Shown: piece after piece, positions 1 to 11,817 of the stretch
Position numbering within the stretch: the stretch's first letter is position 1
Layout of the letters: every line of letters begins with the position of its first letter
Assembly (NCBI GenBank): GCA_026724425.1
Contig: JAIUCV010000001.1
Coordinates: 13,622,556-13,686,555, forward strand
Source of the DNA: Erythrophleum ivorense
Taxonomy: Eukaryota; Streptophyta; Magnoliopsida; Fabales; Fabaceae
Length of the DNA stretch: 64,000 bases
Reading direction: 5' to 3'
Translations under genes and position numbers: made by a program
The notes under the pieces: model-generated
The model's database searches: none
What the model was told of the DNA's origin: nothing
The model's input: only the letters and a program-made list of their open reading frames with translations

Positions 1-2377
1 CTATATCTCTATGGAAAGATGTGGATGTTAGCTAAACATGAAAAATATCTCCAGATCAGCCAATTCCCCGAAAACCGATGCAACAGTACCTCGGGTCTGG
101 TTGGGTGTCTGATTCTGGGCAGGAACTTCGAAATTGTATAACTTCCTCTCTAGACCTCTAAATGAGGTGCTTCTAGTTCCTACAAGTCACTGTGACCATC
201 TAATTTTTATGTATAAAATTTCGTAGCCATTGGACTACGTTTGCCCCTCAGATGACACGTTTCTCAAACTGACCAAATGAACAGTGATTTTCTGAAATCC
301 GAATTTTTGATGTCAACTTTGAAAAATCATAGAAAATGCTATGGACCTCTAAATGACATGAACACTAGCTTCCCAGAAAGCTCTAGACATAATCTAGTTA
401 CACATTAAATCTCATAGCAAGAAGAGGTCATATGGCTATTCTATGACATCATGTGCAAAAAGGCCCTTTCTTGGCCAAAAGTGGGGCTCATAGGGTCCAA
501 TCATGGTTTTTCTACTTCTATGACTCCTTGAGCACACGAGGAAGCATCTATAGGAGCTATCAATTATGCCTCAAGTGTCTAATAACTTAGATTGGAGAAT
601 CTCACTACCCCACGCCCACTTGTATACCCATGTATTCTAGGCTACCATTGATCATTTCACATCAAGACATACATTTTCATTCATCATAAACCTCATTATC
701 ATATATACATCATCTTACATACATTGTCTTACAAAGACTATTAGGAATTACATCATATACATCATTGCTTTACATTTACAACTCTCATATACAATATATT
801 TACATCCTTCTTCATCTCTATCCCTAGCCTCATGCTTGATGGTGGTTCCCATTTCTAATCTCGCTTGGTCCACCTGGCATGGTTGGATAGTGGAGAGGGA
901 GGGTGAGATTCAAAGAATCTCAGTAGTTCAAAACTCTCATTCAAGCATACATATATTGCATGCAACAAGTCTCATTATGCATGTATGGCATGTTAGCATA
1001 TAAAACCATGATGAAAACATTTAAAGCATATGAAATGGCCATGCATAACATTTAAGAGTTTGCTAAGTACTTGGATCGGCCTCACCCATTCCCTTGTGGC
1101 TTTTGGATTTGCATTCCCATACTTTAGAGGTCCTTAGACTCAACCCTTACTCTTTGGGAGTCAACCTCACTTTTTGGGAGACTTTTTACTCTTGTCTCAA
1201 CCAACTTAGGGCTTCGGCTCATCCTCACCTTGGCTATAGGGTTATTGGCCTTTCCATTTCCTCAAGCAACCCAAGCAATCATTTAAAACATCATTTCAAT
1301 CATAACACATCATCATGCTAACACACTTCTCATAACTCATATCATTCATACACACAAGCAAGACAATGTAAACACACAATTATGCATGAGAGGAAGGGGA
1401 GAGAACTACCTTGTTTGCTATTCTCTACTTCTTCTTTCACTTGCCTCCTCCCTTGTAGATTTCACTACACTTCTAGATGGGAGAGCTTCTCTTGAGCCTA
1501 ACCACACAAAAGCATGGAATTAATGCCTTAATACTCAATTCTTAAGCTAGGGATCTTTTCTAATCAGCTCTACTGAGCTTCTCTATCTAGGTTTCTTCCT
1601 CTCACTAGGGTCTATTAGTTATCCTCTCTCTTTTCTCAACTCTTGAGTTCTTAAGAGAGGAAAAAGCAAGAAAGAGAAGACTATCTACTTCTAATCTCTC
1701 TCAAGAATGGTTTCCCACTCTCCCTCCTCTGAACCAACTCACAACCTAACCATTTCTATCATCTAAACCGTAGGAAAGAGGGGAAAAGGGGAGAAGGGCA
1801 ACATACTAAGAGGAAGCCATGAGAATTCATACCTTTCTTGTGCTTTCCTCTTCTCTTCAGCTTCTCTCTCTCTCCTCCGCCCTTTTCTCTCTCCTAAGAC
1901 GAGTTTGAGTCGGTTAGAAGAAGAAAGAAGAGATTTGGAAGTTTTTAAAAAGTCAATTTCTCTTTTTCTCGCTTTTCTGGACTGCTCTCGCGATAGCGAG
2001 CCATTACCCTCGCTACGGCGAGCTCGTGTCTGTTCCAGACCTCTGCCTTCGCTATGGCGTCGCTACGGCGAGATCGTGTCTATTTTAAACCTTCGCTATG
2101 GCGTCGCTATGGCGAGATCGTGTCTGTTCCAGACCTCTACCTTCGCTATAGCGTCGCTACGGCGAGCAACTCCCTGGTCTCTATATGGAATGCCACACTC
2201 GCTATAGCTAGGAACAATTTCGCTACAGCGAGGGGGCATTCTCGCTATGGCGATTCCATTTCTCGCTATGGCGAGAAGACTTAGAAAATTCTCAGCTCTT
2301 CGAAAATTTTTCAGCTTCTCTTTTTCTTTTTCTTTTCTCATTTCTTTTCTCTTCTCTTTTTCTGGGTTGTTACACAC
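1..2377 (-). mobile_element. Large gypsy-type LTR, cut by the window start
   Basis: Non-coding LTR-type sequence whose right edge reads GGGTTGTTACA. On the minus strand this is TGTAACAACCC, the usual start of the large LTRs of plant Tekay/Del-like gypsy elements. Around 904-925 it has a gggtgag...ctcagtag block that also occurs in the LTRs at 57117-60086 and, inverted, at 50699-53459; this sets the orientation. The other end lies outside the window, so it may be a solo LTR or one end of a whole element. Short open frames at 1094-1321 and 1905-2389 show no family resemblance and are not genes. Family membership is inferred from these termini and blocks. Confidence 0.6.
1985..2280. repeat. Array of CGCTAYRGCG palindromes inside the LTR
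   Basis: About 300 bases contain ten exact matches to CGCTAYRGCG, often extended to CTCGCTATGGCGAG, plus degenerate copies such as cgcgatagcg. Part of it is a tandem repeat: cores at 2011, 2061, 2105 and 2155 are spaced 50, 44 and 50 bases and are followed by agatcgtgtctgttccagac or close variants. The array is far richer in CpG than the surrounding AT-rich DNA. It lies about 100-390 bases inside the LTR's outer edge. Function is unknown; a protein-binding array or hairpin former is inference. Confidence 0.85.
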
Positions 2378-4363
2378 AACCTGTCCCAAGTACTTGACGA
2401 CATAAGGGTATAATAATACCTTGACCTATAAACCTCAAACTAAAGGACATAATAACAAACACAATATAAACACTTTCTAAAATTGTATTTATGAACATTC
2501 TAATAAAAAAAATTTAGTAGAGTCTCCGCATAAATCAAACATAGCCCAAATTTCAAATATAGCTTGTCAACAACAAGGAGAGCTTTGCTGTTAAAATGTT
2601 ATTAGATATACAAATCAAAATATAATAGCTTTAAACCTAAGACATGACACAAAAGAAATCCTAAGTGACTACAATTCTTATCCATTAAGGTCCAAGCTTT
2701 CTTCCAAAATAAATCGCTTGCCTCAAAAGGGATGGCAAGCCTAAGTATCCAAGATAGGATGACTAAGTAAACCTGAAATTGAAAATAAGAATGTGTGAAG
2801 GGGTGAATCATATAGACTTAATGAATGAATAAAACTAACATATCTTTAATTATAAATTTCATAGTCAATTAGAAATCAATGCATACTCAAACAATATAGC
2901 AAAGTATACCTTTCATGCATAATAATCATCATATAGTCACATACAAGTATGCATACATATAAGATTTACAATATGTTTGAGGTGAACATTCATGCTAGTT
3001 TATTTATATATAAAGTCAGGGTTATACCTTTTGACTAATCCAACTTATCAACAGAACTTAAGGAATCGCACATCCTGACTAAATAGAAGTTAGGAAATTA
3101 ATTATCCTAACTAAATAGAAGTTAAGAAATTACTTGTCCTAATTAAACAAAAGTTGAGGAATCAACCATCCTAACTAAACAAAAGTAAAGGAATCACTCA
3201 TTTAGACAAATTCACATGCATTACGTTGGCATAATTGAACTTGTAATAACAAAGCATTACATTATCAAGGTGTTCAACCTCATACTATATTTATAATATA
3301 ATATAATGCTGTGACGACACTCTTATGATAAATCTCAAATCTTTCCCATGTCACACTTTGTATTTCCACTATACACCTTATGCCAACATTTGCATCTAAG
3401 TATACCAATGAGATCACACAACTTAAATATGAGCGATTACACAATGAAGCAAAATAAAATCATGCCTAATTCACAATGAAAGAAAAAGTTAGGTTAGAAT
3501 ACTTACTTGTAGCATATAGATTTTCAACTTCATTACCCCTTACATAGTATAATCAAACTCACAATTAGAACTCCAATTTTTTTTTCACAGCAAAAACACC
3601 AAATACTAGAAAAGATGAAAGGGATATGAGAAATTTTCTATTCTATTTTTCTTAGAAAACTCTGTCTTTATCTTTTTCTCTTGTCTCTTTCTATAGAGTT
3701 TTAATGCACATTATTTTTGCACATTAAAAAGTAGTTTTTAATTGTTAGTTCTTATTTTTTATATGTAACCCATTCATTAATAAACAATAATTTTAAAATT
3801 CAAATTCAAAAGAATTTGAAAATTAATTAATTAATCCTCATTATGTTATGTATTAATAGATTTGGGCCAACCCATCATGGGTTGCCCAATAATCCAACAC
3901 ACAAAAATGTATCAAGCTAAATCAAGTAATATTTCATATTTAATCACATTAATCATTTCATAACCACTTAATATCCACTCATTGAAAGGGTGAAATATGA
4001 TGGAATTACTTCGGGGGCACTCTCTACCACTTCTCATAACTAAACCCCAATTGTAAGGGTTTCCTCTATGTTATATATGGACACAATTGCATGATTTTAA
4101 CATTTTAACAATACTATGTTCTCTAAGTGTGCTTGTTCTTGCTTCTTCCTTACCATGATAAGTCTTTGTGAATTAACTTCGAAGAGAAGAAAAAAAAAAG
4201 TGTTAAGAGATCCTTTTGGACTAACAATATTCTTAATTTAATTGAACTCACCCTTTAATATCAAAATCCCCTATTATATCTTAACTTTCCTATACTTACT
4301 TTTAATCCTAACATTAGGTTTATCTCATAAAGCTTCTAAACTTCAAATTGAGCTTAGAGATTA
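2378..4363. other. Intergenic, LTR-like repeat debris, no gene
   Basis: No coding potential is visible. Several stretches resemble the non-coding LTRs elsewhere in the window: a ggggtgaatcatatagactt block near 2800 and a gggcca...tgggttgccca block near 3860. With 12894-13530 it may be one older LTR split by the gypsy insertion at 4364-12893, but I see no clean termini. A 32-base tandem repeat lies inside it. Confidence 0.35.
3054..3201. repeat. 32-bp tandem repeat, 4.6 copies
   Basis: Units start at 3054, 3086, 3118, 3150 and 3182 with an exact 32-base period. Each has the form gaagttaggaat...atcctaactaaata, with moderate divergence between copies. There are no unique spacers, so it is a simple tandem repeat and not a CRISPR array. 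Confidence 0.85.
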
Positions 4364-4555
4364 TGTTAGGACAAAAGAAAATAGAAAGATAAAAGAATAG
4401 AAAAAGAGAGAGAGGAAATCAAAAGTCAAAACTCATCATCCATCATAACTGCCTTCCTTCGTCTATTACATGGTTGTATAAGAGTTAGTTAGTTAGAGTT
4501 CTAACTCCTAATAATAGACTCAACTACTTCTTCTACACTCTGAATATGCCTAACA
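4364..4555 (-). repeat. 3' LTR of the gypsy element
   Basis: 192 bases, TGTTAGG...CCTAACA. It shares the segments aaaagagagaga, catcataactgccttcctt and aactacttct with the LTR at 12672-12893 and is shorter by small deletions. Confidence 0.85.
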
Positions 4556-4576
4556 ATACTCCCCTCCCTTAAAAAA
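4556..4576 (-). other. Polypurine tract of the gypsy element
   Basis: On the minus strand the bases just before the LTR read AAGGGAGGGGAGTAT. This is the position and composition of the plus-strand primer tract of LTR retrotransposons. Confidence 0.7.
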
Positions 4577-4674
4577 CCCTTGACCTCAGGGGTGAGTATT
4601 ACAAAAATTTAGGACACACTCTTTGAAAGTCATAAAATAAGACTAAGTCCAATTTTCACCAACTTCCCTCTATA

Positions 4675-5163
4675 CTAGTATAGTGTAGTAAGTTCAATGA
4701 AGTTCCATTTCACACACCTTATTAATTTTAGCCGTTGTATTTCAAAAACTATGTTACAACCAAGTAGAGGAATGACAAATGTATCTATAGTAAATTCCTT
4801 CCCTTGCACCTTCCATTTAAACTCTTTGCAAACTTTTTTAATTAAGATTCTACTCTCACCAGCTAATATCACATCTACTTCTCCTAGCTTTTCCATTGCC
4901 CACCCCAATTTCTTGACATTTGTGAGTCTAAGAAATTATTAATGCTAGCATTATCACTCAAAATTTGTAAAATGTTCATTCCCATATTCTTTTGCACCCT
5001 TATTGTTGTATTGCCATCCACCCCTTCTATGGCATTCAATGAGATTTTTGGAGTTGATTCCAATACTACCTTTCCTTCACCATATTTTGTAACTTCTTCT
5101 TCTTCTAAGTAATTGTCTTTTTTAATTTCCATCAAATGAATTTATAGCTTCTTTCTTTGATTG
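4675..5163 (-). pseudogene. Gypsy protease-region fragment
   Basis: Two overlapping minus frames (5135-4884 and 4908-4675) together resemble the retropepsin segment of plant Ty3/gypsy polyproteins. ISLNAIEGV is followed by LSDNASINNFLD, where functional elements have L-I-D-S-G-S-T-H-N-F. Next comes KEFKWKVQGKEFTIDTFVIP and a GCNIVFEIQRLK block (normally G-x-D-M-V-L-G-I-Q-W-L). The frame change near 4890 and the loss of the catalytic Asp-Ser-Gly make it inactive. Its left continuation (RT onward) is deleted; its right continuation is the gag part beyond 11817. Confidence 0.75.
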
Positions 5164-5492
5164 TGAACAAATCAAAGAATAAAATGGCTTTAATGCTTTA
5201 TACTTTTATTCAAATAAACATAATACATTTATATGGTCAACCATGACCTGAGGCTTATCTTAAAAAGGATAAAAAAGAAGGAAATAAAGGCAATAACTCT
5301 ACATAATTACCTAGAAAAAATTACATAAATTAAGGATGCCACATAGAAAACTAGTTGTTTTAGGTCAAATCTAAATAAGATTTAACCAATAGCGCCAAAT
5401 CTGAATCAGATATTAAAGTCAGATCTAAATTAGATCTGAACATCAAAGTCAATCAAGAGGAAATAATCCCATAATTAAAACAAGATACTCCA
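5164..5492 (-). repeat. 3' LTR of the nested copia element
   Basis: 329 bases, alignable by eye over its whole length with 11476-11817, including aaaatggctttaatgct, atacatttatatgg and ggaaataatcccataatta. Confidence 0.85.
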
Positions 5493-7340
5493 ACACCCCT
5501 TTCAAGTTGGATGGTATATGTTAAACATGCCCAACTTGCATATCAAGTCTTCATTATTAGTTCTAGTCATAGCCTTGTTTAAGATGTCCAACACTTGAAG
5601 TTGTGATGAATTATTTTAATTCAACAACACCCATCTCCACTTTTTTTTAATGAAATGATGATCAATTTTCAAGTGCTTGATCCTGTCATAATGAATAGTT
5701 TCTTTCGTAATGCTAATTGTAGCTATATTATCACACATAACTTTCATTTATCCTTTTCTGGGCACTTTGAGTTCTTCAAGTCATCTAATCAACCAGATGC
5801 CTTCACAAATCCCTTAAGTTATTATTTGGAACTGAGCTTTAGCAATACTTCTAATAATAACTTATTTTTTACTCCTCCAAGTTATTAAGTTACCTCATAT
5901 AAATGTGCAATATCATGACATAGATTGTCTATCAATGACCAAGCTAGCTCAATTTGCATTTATGTATACCTCCACATTCCTATGTTTACCTTTTTTAAAG
6001 TAAATGCCCTTGCCAAAGGTCATTTTCAAATACCTCAATGTTTTATAAATTGCTTATAAATGTTGTTGGTTAGGCTTGTTTATAAACTGACTCACTATAC
6101 TAACTGGGAATATTTGGTCTAGTGTGTGAGAGATAAATCAACTTGTCTACCAACCTTTCATGCATTCCTATGTCAATTAGGGCACTATCAAGTTTCAACC
6201 TTATCTTATAATTTGCTTTCATTGGATTTTTGACTAGCATGCTGCGTTGCATTTCAATTTCTTCAAGCAAATCCGATGTATATTTTCTTTACGATATAAC
6301 TATGCCATTTTTAGACCTTGCCACTTCCATGCCCAAAAAATATTTTAGTTCTTCCAAGTCCTTTGTGTCAAATTCTTGGCTAAGATCATGCTTTAGTCTC
6401 CTTATTTCATCAGTGTAATTTTCTATGATCACAATATCATCTACATTTACAATTGAAATGGAGGTTTTTTTTCATCATAAGAAAACTTCGTGAATAGAGT
6501 ATGATCTGCTTACCCTTGTATATATCCATATCCCTTCAACACTTGTCAGTTTGCCAAACCATGCTCTAATGGCTTGTTTCAACCCATATAGAAATTTTTG
6601 ACATTTGCAAACCTTTGAACTGTCACTATCCAAGCTAAGGGTTAATTCCATATAAACCTCTTCCTCTAAGTCACCATTTAGAAAAACATTTTTAATGTCC
6701 AACTGATGTAAAGACCAGTCCATATTTGTTGCTAGTGAGGAAAGCACTTTAATAGTGTTTTGCTACATGAGTTTCTTGGAAGTTTGCCCATTGAGCTTGT
6801 GTGAACCCTTTTGCCACCAATATTGCCTTATGATGACTAATGCTCCTATTAGGATTATATTTGATTGTAAAGACCCACTTACACCTAATAATCTTCTTCC
6901 CTTTAGGTAGATCAACTAATTTCCATATACCACTTTTCTTAAGGCCTATTTTCTCTCCTTCTACTACTTTTCTCCAATCAGATTTCCCCATAGCTTCAGC
7001 TACATTGCTAAGAATTTGTTCTTTTGAAATTTTGGCCACAAAACTCTAGTAACTTGGTGAAAGTCTATTGTAGGAAATATAATTACAAAGAGCATATTAA
7101 GGATATTTTGTGCAAGATTTTACCCTTTTTCTTAATGTAATTGGCAAGTTAGAATCATTGTCATCTTCTTTGGACTTAGATGGGAAGTTTGCTTTAGAAG
7201 TGCACTTGGCTTAATATCAAATTCTCTTCTTTTTCTACCATATGAAATAAGTTTGAGAGGCTAAACAATGGTGTTATCAATTTTAGGTTCAATACTATCC
7301 TGAGCCTGTTCACCTTGAATTGGCTTTAGACTCTTGGGTA

Positions 7341-7450
7341 TTCTATTTTCACAAGAAATAGTAGGCATATGGAATTTCAATTCTATTTTCAAGGGAAACA
7401 GTAGGTATATATGTAATTTTAGTTCTATTTTCAAGGGAAAAGGTAGGTCT
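7341..7450. repeat. About 41-bp tandem repeat in the copia spacer
   Basis: Three copies of ttctattttcaagggaaa..gtaggtat begin at 7341, 7381 and 7423. They lie between the integrase and reverse-transcriptase segments and give a repeated PLKIELK peptide in one minus frame. Confidence 0.7.
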
Positions 7451-8255
7451 AAGTGCATCCCATAAACCCTATTCTAAAATTGCCTCATTCTTCCTTTAAA
7501 TAGGTGTTTTGGGTAGTAAGGCCACTGTTCAAAAAAGGTTACATCCATGAAAGTATAGAATTTTCTAGTTATAAGTGATTAACATTTGTATACCTTCTTG
7601 GTTGATGAAAAATGTGGAACAATACATTTATGGGATATATGATCAAGTTTGCTCCCATGATATGTATGAACAAAAATATTGCAGCCAAAAATTTTGTAGG
7701 TTAAGGTAAAAGGCTTGGAAAAACTGTTCACAATGGGTTTTGACTTCAAGAGTTTTAGAGGGTATTCTATTGATAAGATAGGTAGATATGAGAATGGCTT
7801 CCTCCTAATAAACTTTAAGGACATCAGTGGTCATCATCAAAGACCAAGCAACCTCTAGAAGGTGTGTATTTTTTCTCTCCATGACCTCATTTTGTTAAGA
7901 AGTATTAACACATAAACTTTAATGAACAATCTAGTGTTGGGAAAGGTAGGTTGAAAGGTGGGAGTTGAAATAATCTCAGGCATTGTTTGAACGAAGAATT
8001 TTAATATTGGTATGCAAATATGTTTGGACAAGGGCATTGAATTGTTTAACAATTGTGGTGGTTTTAGACGTGCCCATCATAAGGTACAACCATGTCAACC
8101 TAAAGTGGTCATATGTAAATGTAATGAATCATCAAGGCCCTAATATACTTTTGATGTTACCAGGTCCCTAAATGTCACTATGCATAATAGTAAAAGGTTA
8201 AGTGGATGTGTGTTTATGAGATGGATAGGAACTTTTAATGTGTTTAGACATTCAA

Positions 8256-10684
8256 TGTAACACCTAGATTTAATATTCTAAAACTTATACTAATTTAAAT
8301 AATAAATCAATCACATTTAGACACAAAAGCTAAACTTAAACATCATTTTAGATTCAAATATCTTAAATATTAATATTGTAATAAAATAAACATTAATCAA
8401 GATCATCTCAACATTATAATTCTAAACTCATAGTATTCAACATTAATCCCAAAACTAATTCAAACAACAAAGTAAACTAAATAAACTAAAATATTATTTA
8501 TCAAATATTTTATTACATTACATCAAATGTAAACTTTACTATATCTCAACTAATTAGCATCTTTAATTAAGATACTCATTGTAGAACCATCCCTTTACGG
8601 TGTCAATCCACCATCCTGAAAATGTCAATTCAAAAAAAGTGTAAATGATATAAAACATCAATAGTTAATGGAGTTTTAAAATATGCATTTTCACCCATAA
8701 ATATGAAACTTTTCATAAACAATTAACTTTAAATAAAAGCATGCATTTCTTATAAGTCAAGTATGTGAATTAGCATAATTTCTTAACTCAATTTAGGTAA
8801 AACAAAACATTCATTTATTTTTACAAATCGTTTTAAAACAATACAAAGTTTTTGAAACCCATTTACTCCCTCAATATAAGAGGCGAAACTTTCATAACTA
8901 TCTTAACATTACTTACCTATAAAACAATAATATTACCGTATGAGCTACAACACCTCCACTCAATCCATCTTTTATCGAAATGAGATCAAATAGCTTACAC
9001 CTAGTCTCATTAAATGCAATCACTAGATGCGAATATGCATTAACTCCATCCCCTTAACTCATGGCCTTAGGCCCACATATCATATGGCATTAAGCCCATT
9101 TATCATTATCATCATCAAATAAATAACATTCCTTTGGTCTTCACCTCAAGGTTCATATCACATGGGCAATATGAGCATAGTTTGAAAAACATTCACATAT
9201 CATATAAAACATTTTAAAATCAAGAGCAACATGCCACATTTCTCAATTTCATCAAAGTAATCTTATCAAATCAATTTCCATCAAATAAATGCCATTAAAT
9301 AAAATTCCATCAAACTTTTGAGTTAAAACAATATTTAATAAAATCCATTCATAAAATATGAGAAGCATATAAAATTATATCTATGAACACTAGCTACCTT
9401 AATTAAAAGTCAAGTGCACACCTACTAAGCAATGTCCACTAATCTCAAGCTAACAATATACAATATATAAATTAAATATATTTAATAACATATAATAACA
9501 ATATAATATATCTTAATAAATTAAAACTGCATTAATTTATCCACTTACCATAATGGCCAACTCCAAATAAGCCAATTCCTCCTCCAATACACCACACTTT
9601 TACTCATGCAACATTTTGTCTTGAAACCATCCACACCAAATCAATGAATTAAACCACCTTTATTAATTTAATTGCATTAAATATAAACTAAAATAATCAT
9701 GGAACATAGAACTTATCCAAACTCCACTGTTAGTTAAAGTCCAATTTTTGGTATTCATACATATTGACTACCATAAATTAAATGCCCAACTGCTAGTCCA
9801 AGCCAACGAGTTAGATTACTAAAGAGTGAGTTACACATTTAATTACTTAATTACAAAAATTCCTAATTTATCAAAACTTAGAATTTTAATGTTAAATTCT
9901 AATTAGTTCAAATTAAAGATAAAAATAAGAACAATTTATTCATTTATTACCTTGGCTGAATCTAAAAAATTCCCTCCAAATTGAACTCTCAAGAAGTGAA
10001 GATGAAGTTTGAAAATGCTCTTTCTCTCCCTCTCACCCTTTCAATACGTCACTCTCTCTATAATTTCTCTCTTAGTGTGGCATTATCTACGGGGTGATTT
10101 TCAAAAAAAAAAGAAGAAAAAAATAAAAGAAAGCATGGATAACTATTTGGGTAGGTCTAATCCATGATTTTGGGTAGAACCCAATTAAAATTAATCATGG
10201 CCATGATAACTCATTTAACTATTCAGAATTGGGTTATAGTTATTTATTTAAATAATTATTATTGAACTCTAATAATTTAAACAACTATTGGGTTTTTGAT
10301 CTTTTTATTTTTATTAGACTATACCATTGGGCCTTTTATTATTTTCCTATTTTCATCTAAACCCAATAAATATTTTAGCCCACCTATCATAATTTTCAAT
10401 ATTCTGTTTAAAAAAATAAACCTCCATAATTTCTTAATTTTTTAAATAATAAAATATCCATTAAATCCTCTTATTCCCGATTAATAAAACTAGCCCAATT
10501 AACCAACACTAATGAATCATGCCCAGCTAAATCCTTGGATAATAAATAAACAAAAATACTAATAAATACCCAAATACTCCCTTTTCCCATCCCACATGCC
10601 TAATTAATATTTAGTATAATCTAAATTAATTAATTAATCCCTAATTAAATTATATTCATTGATTTATTATTTCAAAATGTTACA
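8256..10684 (-). mobile_element. Solo gypsy-type LTR inserted in the copia integrase
   Basis: The insert starts TGTAACACC and ends AATGTTACA and has no internal coding region. It splits the copia frame right after PIQCEVCQ on one side, and integrase sequence resumes on the other, so its boundaries follow from the host gene. It shares blocks with the LTR at 57117-60086 in the same orientation (taccttggct[g/a]aatct near 9950 and 59528; the 5' end TGTAACAYYTTGAAAT). It lacks the CGCTAYRGCG array. No 5-bp duplication is recognisable (ttcaa against tttgg). Confidence 0.75.
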
Positions 10685-11468
10685 TTTGGCACACTTCACA
10701 TTGAATGGGAACATCACTTTTATTGCAAAATTGAGGGTACAATATTTTTAAGTACTGATAGGATGTCCTAGCCTACAATGTCAAAGCATAAGTTCATTTA
10801 GACATTTAGATGAGCCATGAGGTAAGTGTGCACCTTTTTTTTTTTTTTTACCTTTTTCTCTAGATCAATGCTTTCAAGGAGATAGAGCCCGACACTCTCC
10901 TTAACATTGCCAAATATTTTTCTTCTAATCCAAATCCTAAAAAACACAGTCATTAGGAAGAAACTTATCCACATAATTACAATCCTTTAGAAACTTGCTG
11001 ATAAATAGCAAGTTGCACTTAAATTAGGTACAAACAAAACATCCTTAAATATTAATTTTTCAGAGATAGTAATACTTCCTATACCCTTCACCTTTGACAG
11101 TGACCTATTTGCAATTTTTACCATCAAAGTGCTTTCACATGGTCTCAAAAAGTCAACAAGAGAATCATTACCTCTCATATGATTAGCTGCTCTGGAATCA
11201 ACAATCCAACAGGTGTTAGACTGTGTTTGGAAACTTAAGCCAAAATATAATCTATCTGTTTAAGCAACATTAGCACTAGTTTCATTGAAACTACACTAGG
11301 TAGTTGCTTCCATTGAGATGATGCCCCACAATGAACAAGGGTAGGTATTCGCTAGATCAATTGGGGATTGCCTAGGCAACGTTGTTGGAAGAGGTTCCCT
11401 TTTCAATGTTCAAAGCCTGGAATTGGCTGAACAGCATGATGAAGTCTTAATAAGGTAGATCCCCCTTT

Positions 11469-11475
11469 GATACCA
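11469..11475 (-). other. Primer binding site of the nested copia element
   Basis: The minus strand reads TGGTATCAAAG immediately after the LTR end TTGTTCA. This matches the initiator tRNA-Met complement used by most plant copia elements. Confidence 0.75.
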
Positions 11476-11817
11476 TGAACAAATTAGAGAATAAAATGGC
11501 TTTAATGCTTCATACTTTTATTCAAATAAATACAATACATTTATATGGCTAGCCATGACCCAAGGCTCATATAAAAAAGGCAAAAAAAATAGGAAATAAA
11601 GGTAATATGGTAATAACTTTACATAATTGCTTAGACAAAATTACACAAATTAAGGAGGCCAAATAGGGAACTAGGCACTTTGGGTTTGGGTTAGATCTGG
11701 ATTAGATATGACCAATAGATCGAACCTAAATTAGATAACAAAGTCAGATTTGAATCAAATCTGACCATTAAAGTTTGTCAAGAGGGAATAATCCCATAAT
11801 TAATGCAAGATACTCCA
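11476..11817 (-). repeat. 5' LTR of the nested copia element
   Basis: 342 bases, partner of 5164-5492. It differs by many substitutions and small indels, for example an extra ggtaata segment near 11605, so the insertion is not recent. Confidence 0.85.

Larger units (their letters stand above)
5502..11400 (-). pseudogene. Copia gag-pol remnant
   Basis: From 5' to 3' on the minus strand: a gag start remnant HHLNGSNYL (about 11330); a protease motif IVDSRAANHM (about 11200; functional copies have D-S-G); PIQCEVCQ of the integrase zinc finger (about 10700), cut by the solo LTR; HSDI and following integrase core (8180 down to about 7580); the reverse-transcriptase start WKLVDLPKGKKIIRCKWVF (7039-6749); HQLDIKNVFLNGDLEEEVYM (6747-6475); a VNVDDIVI active-site box (about 6440); and RNase H ending in NKAMTRTNNEDLICKLGMFN with a stop at 5502. 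Many stops and frameshifts, for example HSDI followed by a stop where Trp is expected, make it non-functional. Confidence 0.85.
5164..11817 (-). mobile_element. Ty1/copia LTR retrotransposon, defective, nested in the gypsy element
   Basis: LTRs at 5164-5492 and 11476-11817 both read tgaacaaat...gatactcca on the plus strand, so TGGAGTATC...TTTGTTCA on the coding strand. TGGTATCAAAG, a tRNA-Met-type primer site, abuts the right LTR, and GAAAGGGGTGT, a polypurine-like tract, abuts the left one. Coding order on the minus strand is protease, integrase, reverse transcriptase, RNase H, which is the copia order. Most of gag is missing, and a 2.4-kb solo LTR interrupts the integrase zinc-finger region. 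I see no convincing target duplication (gattg against ataga). Confidence 0.85.

Noticed and set aside
1905..2389. Arg/Tyr-rich open frames on both strands over the palindrome array
   Set aside because: They are translations of the CGCTAYRGCG repeats inside an LTR; the frames are open because of the repeat, not selection.
3054..3201. Possible CRISPR-like array
   Set aside because: The 32-base repeats are contiguous without unique spacers, in a plant nuclear context.
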